Shown piece after piece: positions 1-5,380 of a DNA stretch of 5,512 nucleotides. How positions within the stretch are numbered: the stretch's first letter is position 1; each line of letters starts with the position of its first letter. The position numbers and the translations under genes were made by a program. Source of the stretch: Chlamydiota bacterium (lineage in GTDB: Bacteria; Chlamydiota; Chlamydiia; Chlamydiales; Rhabdochlamydiaceae); NCBI GenBank assembly GCA_011065235.1, contig JAAKFB010000133.1, forward strand, positions 1 to 5,512, read 5' to 3'. The notes under the pieces are model-generated. The model did no database searches. It worked only from the letters and a program-made list of their open reading frames with translations, and was not told the origin of the DNA.

Positions 1-184
1 CTCTCATTGGCATTTCCCGAACTGGAGCGTCTACACGCTTGAGATAGGCCCTCGCCTCTTTTTCACTCTCAGCAATGATTCCGTCGAGTGTGTGGACCGC
101 CCTGTCAACGCTAATTGGAAGAAAGAGCTGATGATGCGCTTCCTTGTTGAGCAAATTGGGTAGCAGTAAGAGTTGACCTTTCAT
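1..184 (-). CDS. RsmI/YraL-like SAM-dependent methyltransferase, N-terminal part (runs off left edge)
   Basis: Reading the minus strand from ATG at 184-182 gives 61 residues open to the window edge, beginning MKGQLLLLPNLL. The segment TLDGIIAESEKEARAYLKR follows at about residues 36-54. The opening beta strand ending in LLPNLL, then a conserved L-x-x-I-I-A-E-S-E-K-x-A-R-x-x-L-K-R block, matches the N-terminus of tetrapyrrole-methylase-fold proteins of the RsmI group. RsmI 2'-O-methylates C1402 of 16S rRNA in the cytosol using SAM. The E-S-E-K form is the shorter variant I associate with Chlamydiae and Bacteroidetes rather than the E. coli E-D-T-R form, so the substrate is less certain. A stop at 203-205 in this frame makes the ATG at 184 the first possible start. 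An AGG five bases upstream is a weak Shine-Dalgarno. The first 74 nt lie out of frame inside the end of the upstream 689-codon gene, suggesting coupled translation. The rest of the catalytic domain is outside the window. Confidence 0.75.
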   Translation of the reverse strand, partial: MKGQLLLLPNLLNKEAHHQLFLPISVDRAVHTLDGIIAESEKEARAYLKRVDAPVREMPMR

Positions 185-2180
185 CTGTGCCTGGGTGGGT
201 TTTTAGCACAGAGGATACCTTTTCTTCGATTTTTTGAGGATCTTTTAAAGAGGCCAAATAATTAGCAATTTCTTTCCTATCAACTTCTGAGATGGTGAAT
301 TTCTCATTGAGTTGCCCCAAGCCCAAAAGGATCGCGTCCGAACTGTCTGGAGTAAGGCCATCTGGAAATTCGATTTTTGTAGTATTGTCAGCAAGAAGCG
401 GAAATGCGTTTGTCTCAGTCAAGAGAGCGTTTTCAGTCATTTGAGAGACTTTTTTTTCGATTTTTTCTCGATCGTTGAGAGAAGCCAGAAAACACCCCAT
501 TCCCATCAGTTGCCAGGGGAGCATTTGTGTGAGTTTTGGTTTGAGCTTCTCTAACCCTTCAAGTACAGATTGCATGACCTCTTCAGAAAGACTTCTAGGA
601 AATGTAATCAACTCACTGCAGAGAAATGCAACGCGATCCTCTTGAGAAAGCTTTTCAAATCTCTCTTCAAAAACAGATAACAGATTGAGAGTCGCTGATT
701 GGATTTTCTCATCCATCACATTACTCAAAATCATTAGAGTTCCGTGAGTGTCTAGGGGAAATAGGTTAAGTTGAGAAAGAATTTCTTTTGTTGGCTTTAC
801 ATATTTTTTAATATCTTCATATTGAGAAAATCCAATAATCCACTGAAAAAAAAGAGGCGATTTTCCTGTACAATCAAGATCCGATAAGAGTTCGGGTAAT
901 TTTTTCGAAAGAGTAAAGTTGATGTTACAACTCCGTACAAGAAACGCACGGAGCTCTTCCGGATCAAATGCGCAATAGGTCCGATTGAACTGCTCTAGCA
1001 TATGATAAGTACTTTGCATTTGGCCTTGTTTGCTTTGTTCTTCAAGGATGAGAAAATAAATGAGCGCATATTGTAAAAAATCCTCTTCTTCCATCCCCTC
1101 TTTTACATTTTCAATCAGGGCCATATGCGTATCAACTGAAGATTTTTCTATAGGCTCGAGCACTGAAAAATCATCCCAGTTTTTTAATACTGGATCCTGC
1201 TGTTTGGCATACATGCACCAATTAAAGACTTCTTCCTCTCGAGTTCCAAGGGAAAATGCATTTTGCAGGCGCAAAAACTGCCGCGCTGCTAAAAGCCAGC
1301 TGTAGGCTTTGGTTTGAGGATCGGGCTTTTCAGCAATCAGCCCCTCTCGGCCATAAGCAAGAAGGTGAAATACGAGATCGATACGGAATTCTTCATCTTC
1401 CAGTGCTTTTGGAGACAGTAAACCCGTCTGAACCCCCAGCATTTCTAAAAAGACTTCCCAGGTTTTTTGTTCTGTATACGCGCGAAAAGTCAAAAAATGG
1501 TCTTGTTTGATTAGAACAAATCTGATTGGAAATACCCAATTGAGAGGAAACAACTCGATCAATTTGGATAATCTCTCCCCATCACCCCCTGTAGCAGCCC
1601 ATTCTTGCGTTAGAACTGCCCATGTTTTGCCTGGAAGAGCAAGGTGTTTATAAAAAAATGGAGCCATTTTTGTTGCATCGTAGGAGTCTGTCTCCCCATC
1701 CAAATAATCCATGAGATCTTGCGTCATATCATCATCGGAGAATTTCACCCATTTGCTCACTTGCGCAAATCGTGTGGGAAAGGTACGCGTCACTTCATGG
1801 ACCATCAAAGCCTGCTGTTTCAACTGCTCAATGAGACATTTTTTACTACTGGCTCCTAACCCTGAAAATCCTCCCAAATAGCCTTTCACAGTTTTCAGGT
1901 CTGCTACATTTTCCCCAACACTCAGCGCTTGGACCACGTCGCGATAAAGAGGATGAAGTAGTGCATAACTCTTTTTGAGCTCTTTCGATTGGGAAAACAG
2001 GAGGCTACCGTTTGTTGATGGAAACGAACGGAGATAAAATTTTACAATCGTATCCACAACCTCTTCGAGCGATTTGCCAGTCTCTTTCACTACCTTTCGC
2101 AGGGTAGTATCATCAAAACGATACTCAGGAGACTCCTGGGTGGGTTTGGTCAATTCACTAAATTTATCGATGATAGACAT
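111..2180 (-). CDS. Hypothetical 689-residue soluble, helix-rich protein
   Basis: I do not recognise this protein. It has no signal peptide or membrane segment and appears almost wholly alpha-helical, so it is probably cytosolic or secreted by a system that needs no classical signal. Visible features: a charged N-terminus; a Gly-rich turn near residues 100-110 (GYLGGFSGLGA); a Trp-rich stretch around 187-241; and an acidic segment near 361-368. Two similar helical units lie near the end, LASLNDREKIEKKVSQ at 565-580 and LASLKDPQKIEEKVSS at 642-657, which suggests a helical-repeat (solenoid-like) C-terminal part. The last 23 residues are Ser/Ala/Gln-rich and low in complexity, and are encoded where the methylase gene overlaps. 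The ATG at 2180 lies inside the end of the upstream membrane-protein gene (17 nt overlap) and has no good Shine-Dalgarno, so translation is probably coupled. An eight-A coding tract occurs at 457-450. The gene is real by length and operon position; its function is unknown. Confidence 0.85.
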   Translation of the reverse strand: MSIIDKFSELTKPTQESPEYRFDDTTLRKVVKETGKSLEEVVDTIVKFYLRSFPSTNGSLLFSQSKELKKSYALLHPLYRDVVQALSVGENVADLKTVKGYLGGFSGLGASSKKCLIEQLKQQALMVHEVTRTFPTRFAQVSKWVKFSDDDMTQDLMDYLDGETDSYDATKMAPFFYKHLALPGKTWAVLTQEWAATGGDGERLSKLIELFPLNWVFPIRFVLIKQDHFLTFRAYTEQKTWEVFLEMLGVQTGLLSPKALEDEEFRIDLVFHLLAYGREGLIAEKPDPQTKAYSWLLAARQFLRLQNAFSLGTREEEVFNWCMYAKQQDPVLKNWDDFSVLEPIEKSSVDTHMALIENVKEGMEEEDFLQYALIYFLILEEQSKQGQMQSTYHMLEQFNRTYCAFDPEELRAFLVRSCNINFTLSKKLPELLSDLDCTGKSPLFFQWIIGFSQYEDIKKYVKPTKEILSQLNLFPLDTHGTLMILSNVMDEKIQSATLNLLSVFEERFEKLSQEDRVAFLCSELITFPRSLSEEVMQSVLEGLEKLKPKLTQMLPWQLMGMGCFLASLNDREKIEKKVSQMTENALLTETNAFPLLADNTTKIEFPDGLTPDSSDAILLGLGQLNEKFTISEVDRKEIANYLASLKDPQKIEEKVSSVLKTHPGTDERSTLTATQFAQQGSASSALSSN

Positions 2181-3660
2181 AGTTAAATCTACTCGTTAAC
2201 GCTGCTGCGAAAAATTTAAAGATGAGCGCCGCTGACAAGGCACTGAACACTCTGGGCTCAGGAAAATCCGAGCGAGCACTGGCTTCAAGTCCAATCCCTG
2301 CTCCAAGCGAAGCATACGCTATACAGCCGGCTATCCCTTGAAGGTAAGAATCTTTTTCCAGTGCCTGATTCCCAATTCTCATGATTTCCATGATGTAGAG
2401 CCCGAGCAAGGGAATCCCCTGTGAGTAGTGGGTGTAAAAATAGCTTGTGCTCCGCAACGGGGATTCTTTGTTTTCTTTAAACTTGCGCCTAACCAATTCT
2501 GCAACAGCATAGCTGCCGTACAAAAATGGCCCAAAAGTCGCAAGAGCTGCGCGATCAAAGGGATTGATGTTTTGGAAAGTTCCCGTATTTGTATTCAATC
2601 CAGCGATCCCAAGGCCAATAAATCCCCCAACGCCTAAAATGGCAAAAGTCCATTTCGCCAACTTGAACACTTTTTCTCCGTTGGAAAGAGGCTGTAGGGG
2701 CCGTTTTAGCTCGAGCAAATGCTCTTCAGGGACCTCTGTATAGCGCGCTCTTTCGACGTGTCGTTTCCCGCCTGTTAATGCCCCCGTAAGCAGGTAACAC
2801 AAAGCTGATCCAACGGGGTTTTGAATGGCCCCTCCCAAAACAAGCGTTCCTCCCGGAAGCACATGGGAAACAGCTAGAAAGACCCTTGTGAGCGAAGTAT
2901 ATATTTTCAGCTCACGCGGCTGCGAGGGAGTCTCCCAAACGTCCTCTGCACCTCCGCTCGCCCTTTGCAAGGCGATGATCCGTTTGAGCCAAATCTCTCC
3001 GCAGAGCTGGGCAAAACCATCCCCTGCAAGGATCACTCCATAGTTTTTTAAAAAACTAATGTGCGGGATTTGCGATGCCACAGCAGCTAAGGCCACTCCA
3101 GAAAGCGCTTCTGCAACGCTCCACACAATGCGCCCATTTGAGTAACTCAAAGGTGTAACGCGTAGTTTTGTCAAATCTTCGGATTCGGAACCACTGTCAA
3201 CGAGAGGCACCGTATCATCCGTTTCGGATAAACGGCGTGTCACAAGCGTGTGCAAAAACGCTGTCGTGCAAGCTCCTCCAAGACCGTTTAAGATGCCAAA
3301 GATTGGTACCGCCCAGTCGGTTTTGTTGAGATATACTTGCGAAAGCGTCAAAAAAACGGGGGTCGCGTAATCTGCAAGGAAGGTGACTTCTCGATTAGAC
3401 CAATCCCTTTGCAGAGCGACTTGAGCGGTATTTTGCAGGGCAGCTCCCGCCAAAAAAGAGAGTAGGGTACTCGACACGCTGTCATTTCCCCACCCGTGAA
3501 AATGAGTCGCTTCTGCTGCAATGGCAGCCCCTCCAATCCCAAGAGAGACCCCACTAATCGCAATTCTCCATGCAAGTTTTTGATAGTTGATCTGATTAGC
3601 ACTCTTTTCAGGATGCAACGCTTTATGATCAATCATCGATGGAATCGCTATTCGGCCCAT
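2164..3660 (-). CDS. Hypothetical polytopic membrane protein, 498 residues
   Basis: I cannot assign this protein to a family. About 12 hydrophobic, Gly/Ala-rich segments are visible at residues near 29-50, 64-84, 95-112, 118-140, 178-197, 205-220, 258-278, 281-297, 334-354, 370-390, 415-428 and 440-458, with another at 470-488. It should therefore be an integral inner-membrane protein. Hydrophilic loops at about 142-170, 230-252 and 298-330 divide it into three similar blocks, possibly an internal triplication of a four-helix unit. The frame can begin at GTG 3666, but GGAG at 3669-3666 sits five bases before ATG 3660 and would overlap that GTG, so I place the start at ATG 3660 (MGRIAIPSM). 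It is the first gene of the operon and overlaps the next gene by 17 nt. A transporter or a membrane scaffold are both possible; no transport motif is recognisable. Sampled GC is near 50%, higher than the ankyrin gene to the right. Confidence 0.85.
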   Translation of the reverse strand: MGRIAIPSMIDHKALHPEKSANQINYQKLAWRIAISGVSLGIGGAAIAAEATHFHGWGNDSVSSTLLSFLAGAALQNTAQVALQRDWSNREVTFLADYATPVFLTLSQVYLNKTDWAVPIFGILNGLGGACTTAFLHTLVTRRLSETDDTVPLVDSGSESEDLTKLRVTPLSYSNGRIVWSVAEALSGVALAAVASQIPHISFLKNYGVILAGDGFAQLCGEIWLKRIIALQRASGGAEDVWETPSQPRELKIYTSLTRVFLAVSHVLPGGTLVLGGAIQNPVGSALCYLLTGALTGGKRHVERARYTEVPEEHLLELKRPLQPLSNGEKVFKLAKWTFAILGVGGFIGLGIAGLNTNTGTFQNINPFDRAALATFGPFLYGSYAVAELVRRKFKENKESPLRSTSYFYTHYSQGIPLLGLYIMEIMRIGNQALEKDSYLQGIAGCIAYASLGAGIGLEASARSDFPEPRVFSALSAALIFKFFAAALTSRFNYVYHR

Positions 3661-3665
3661 ACTCA

Positions 3666-3669
3666 CTCC
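3666..3669 (-). promoter_or_regulatory. Ribosome binding site GGAG deciding the membrane-protein start
   Basis: On the minus strand the sequence TCTGGAGTGAGTATG places GGAG five bases before ATG 3660. The only longer start, GTG 3666, uses the last base of this site and has no other Shine-Dalgarno, so ATG 3660 is preferred. Confidence 0.6.
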
Positions 3670-3684
3670 AGAAAATTTACTAAA

Positions 3685-3713
3685 ATTTTAATTTACAGTT
3701 GAATTCTTGGCAA
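3685..3713 (-). promoter_or_regulatory. Sigma70-like promoter of the membrane protein/689-residue protein/methylase operon
   Basis: On the minus strand, TTGCCA (3713-3708) is followed after exactly 17 bases by TAAAAT (3690-3685). This predicts transcription starting near 3678, with a leader of about 18 nt that contains the GGAG site. The -35 matches TTGACA at five of six positions and the -10 matches TATAAT at five of six. It overlaps the opposite promoter in the same 81-base gap. Confidence 0.5.
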
Positions 3714-3726
3714 GGAACGAGATAAA
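3699..3726 (+). promoter_or_regulatory. Candidate sigma70-like promoter of the small lipoprotein gene
   Basis: TTGAAT (3699-3704) and GATAAA (3721-3726) are separated by 16 bases. The predicted start near 3733 lies just before the ribosome binding site, giving a very short leader. The match is weaker than that of the opposing promoter, and the two overlap. Confidence 0.35.
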
Positions 3727-3735
3727 AACAAATTT

Positions 3736-3743
3736 GGAGGTGA
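3736..3743 (+). promoter_or_regulatory. Strong Shine-Dalgarno GGAGGTGA of the small lipoprotein gene
   Basis: GGAGGTGA is a near-complete match to the 16S rRNA 3' end and lies four bases before ATG 3748 (seven bases counted from GGAGG). It is the best ribosome binding site in the window and is the main evidence that the short frame behind it is translated. Confidence 0.8.
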
Positions 3744-3747
3744 CCTT

Positions 3748-3900
3748 ATGACACGCGTACTATTTTTGCTTTTGGGATTGGCGCTACTTGGATTTTCTTG
3801 TCAAAACCGCGTTCAAGATCTGAACTTTGGCCCCGGACCCGAAGACGAAGAGGAAATTCATCTCACAGATGGATTTTCGCACAAAAATTCGCAAAAATAA
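3748..3900 (+). CDS. Small predicted lipoprotein, 50 residues
   Basis: The frame starts MTRVLFLLLGLALLGFSC. A single Arg is followed by a Leu-rich hydrophobic core (4-16) and a lipobox-like L-G-F-S-C with Cys18. The -3 to -1 residues G-F-S are atypical but fit the permissive lipoprotein pattern. Lgt/LspA processing would leave a 33-residue lipidated peptide with an acidic patch (PEDEEE, 31-36) and a polar, basic tail. This predicts attachment to a membrane facing the periplasm. Support for a real gene is strong for its size: a consensus Shine-Dalgarno at the right spacing, a promoter candidate, and a rho-independent terminator 12 bases after TAA. It is transcribed divergently from the membrane-protein operon. 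I do not recognise a family; it does not resemble the cysteine-rich chlamydial OmcA or entericidins. If the Cys is not lipidated, it would be a small secreted or membrane-anchored peptide. Confidence 0.75.
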   Translation: MTRVLFLLLGLALLGFSCQNRVQDLNFGPGPEDEEEIHLTDGFSHKNSQK

Positions 3901-3911
3901 AAAAAATTATC

Positions 3912-3942
3912 TACCACCCGCTCACTTCGTTCGCGGGTGGTA
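3912..3942. terminator. Probable bidirectional rho-independent terminator
   Basis: TACCACCCGC (3912-3921) pairs perfectly with GCGGGTGGTA (3933-3942) across an 11-base loop, giving a ten-pair, GC-rich stem. On the plus strand it is followed by TTTTAT and ends the lipoprotein transcript. On the minus strand it is followed by GATAATTTTTTTTA, so it can also end the transcript of the 409-residue ankyrin gene, whose stop lies about 100 bases away. Confidence 0.85.
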
Positions 3943-4045
3943 TTTTATCCTTAAATTGACACTATTGGGTGGCAGTTACGGGTTTAAATTATAAGCACTA
4001 TACCCTATCAGAACAACTCGCTATAACATCGGCTGAAAGCCGAGG

Positions 4046-5275
4046 CTACGGCAACGAAACCAGATTGCCTTGCAAGTTTTCTTCATGTTTTGAGTACGTT
4101 TTTTCAAAGCGGGATTTTTTTGCTTCAAAAGATAGTTTAGCCGATCTACTTAAAACATGACATTGTAATATATGCGTCCTAATAAACTCCTGAAAAACTC
4201 GCATTGCAGAAAAATCGGTAAATAGCTTTGTTTCTTCGCGTGCATACGCAAGTGTTTGTTTGTCTGACTTATTCTTATGAAGCTTCGCGCATACTAAACG
4301 CGCAGCAGTCTTTATAGATCCAAGAAACTTTGTCTCTTCGCGTGCATGCGCAAGTGTTTGTTGGTCAGGCTCATCCTTAAGAAGCATCGCCCATGCAAAA
4401 CGGACAGCTGCCTTTACAGATGCAAGGGCGCAATTTTCACTTTTTTGAGGACTTGGAGCAATTGTTTTAAAGAGCTTACAAAGGTTATCGGTACTTGCTA
4501 AGAATTTTTCAGGCAAATATTCATAAATATACGAATAAGCTTGGAAAGCTTCTTTATCTTTAACAAATTTAGTCATCACAAAGAGTAGGTCCTCTGTCAT
4601 ATTTGCAGGATCGATTTTAAAGGCTGTAATTGTAGGATCATATTTTCCTCCTCCTCGGTTGCAGATGGCGAGATATCCATTCATGAAACACAATGTAATA
4701 GTATGCATTTTCCAACCAGATGCTATAAAAACTAACTCTCCGTTTTTAATTTTTCTGACGATTTCTTTATCAGAGCGCTTGGCATCATATGCTTCTCTTA
4801 ACGCTTGTTCTAATTTTTCAGCTTTATTTCCCAATCGAAATTTCGAAAATAGAGAATCTTCTCTGAAAGCCTTCAGCGAATCGGCAATTTCTAAGAACAT
4901 GAAATTAGAATAAAATCTCTCTAGGCGAACCTTTGTACCATCAATACTTACTCTTCCTTCTAAATTCAGCCAATTCGCTAACACTTTGTGCGAAAGAAAT
5001 GAGATTTCATAAGCACTCAGTTCATCTCGCTTAGAGATGATTGTTCCATTTGTAATACCGAGCAATCGAGGTGTGTATCCCTCCATCCCCCTTGCATCGA
5101 GATCGGCACCTTTATTGATGAGATCTTTTGCCTCTTCTTCATTTCCAATATAGTATGCATGATGAAGCTCCGTCCACTTCGCTTCTTTTTTTTCATTAAC
5201 ATCAACTTTAGCTGTATTCTCCGCTGGTTTGCGAGTAAGAGCTTCAGCACTGCGGCTTTTAATAAGAATTGACAT
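4046..5275 (-). CDS. Ankyrin-repeat protein with a putative CE-clan-like cysteine peptidase region; candidate effector
   Basis: The 409-residue protein begins with a polar, basic/Ser/Thr-rich 30-residue leader. Residues 34-66 form an ankyrin repeat (TELHHA, then DLINKGADLDA), and EGYTPRLLG at 65-73 starts a second. Residues about 180-300 contain IASGWKMHTITL (His191), the strand YLAICNRGGG (Asn206), and QKSENCALAS (Gln277, Cys282). His, then Asn about 15 residues later, then Gln five residues before Cys is the order seen in CE-clan enzymes (Ulp/SENP proteases, chlamydial deubiquitinases, YopJ acetyltransferases). The Asn-to-Cys distance is long, so catalysis is an inference. I recall similar GW-x-x-H / NRG / GNC patterns in Legionella and chlamydial effectors but cannot confirm this. 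Residues 286-319 and 320-353 are a tandem duplication. ATG 5275 has AGGA seven bases upstream. There is no Sec signal or membrane segment, so host delivery would need a type III or IV system. The gene is AT-richer than the operon and appears monocistronic. Confidence 0.8.
   Translation of the reverse strand: MSILIKSRSAEALTRKPAENTAKVDVNEKKEAKWTELHHAYYIGNEEEAKDLINKGADLDARGMEGYTPRLLGITNGTIISKRDELSAYEISFLSHKVLANWLNLEGRVSIDGTKVRLERFYSNFMFLEIADSLKAFREDSLFSKFRLGNKAEKLEQALREAYDAKRSDKEIVRKIKNGELVFIASGWKMHTITLCFMNGYLAICNRGGGKYDPTITAFKIDPANMTEDLLFVMTKFVKDKEAFQAYSYIYEYLPEKFLASTDNLCKLFKTIAPSPQKSENCALASVKAAVRFAWAMLLKDEPDQQTLAHAREETKFLGSIKTAARLVCAKLHKNKSDKQTLAYAREETKLFTDFSAMRVFQEFIRTHILQCHVLSRSAKLSFEAKKSRFEKTYSKHEENLQGNLVSLP
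4217..4420 (-). repeat. In-frame tandem duplication, two units of 102 bp, within the ankyrin gene
   Basis: Unit A (4420-4319, residues 286-319) and unit B (4318-4217, residues 320-353) encode 34 residues each, with 18 identical. Both contain QTLA[HY]AREETK. The DNA is nearly identical at the QTLA..AREETK part: the block starting at 4226 recurs at 4328, exactly 102 bases apart. This indicates a fairly recent internal duplication rather than an ancient repeat family. Confidence 0.85.
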
Positions 5276-5309
5276 ATCATTATCCTATTTTATTTAAGTT
5301 TATAATTTA

Positions 5310-5338
5310 ATATTAACATATTTTAAATTAAATGTAAA
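5310..5338 (-). promoter_or_regulatory. Sigma70-like promoter of the ankyrin gene
   Basis: On the minus strand, TTTACA (5338-5333) is followed after 17 bases by TAATAT (5315-5310), which is preceded by TGT and so resembles an extended -10. The predicted start near 5303 leaves a leader of about 28 nt with AGGA before ATG 5275. The region is extremely AT-rich, so chance matches are more likely here; the exact spacing and the TG extension favour a real site. Confidence 0.5.
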
Positions 5339-5380
5339 GAAATTATTTAGATTGGTAAGTGACTTATAAAGAGATGTTTA

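Noticed and set aside
3348..3632. 94-codon minus-strand frame inside the membrane-protein gene
   Set aside because: It is an alternate-frame shadow of a gene with clear membrane-protein coding character, without its own ribosome binding site.
4029..4043. Small hairpin TCGGCT-GAA-AGCCGA just after the ankyrin stop codon
   Set aside because: The stem is six pairs with no T-run on either side. The much stronger hairpin at 3912-3942 is the better terminator.
3969..4160. Plus-strand frame opening with NYKHYTLSEQ, slightly reminiscent of an IS30-type transposase N-terminus
   Set aside because: The likeness is limited to about ten residues, its second half is antisense to the ankyrin gene end, there is no ribosome binding site, and no further transposase sequence follows.
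4217..4420. The 102-bp repeat as a CRISPR-like or intergenic repeat array
   Set aside because: It has only two units, in frame, with protein-level conservation and no spacers. It is an internal gene duplication.
5017..5280. 87-codon minus-strand frame starting five bases before the ankyrin start
   Set aside because: It overlaps the ankyrin repeat in another frame. AGGA is better spaced for ATG 5275, and the ankyrin frame has recognisable domain sequence.
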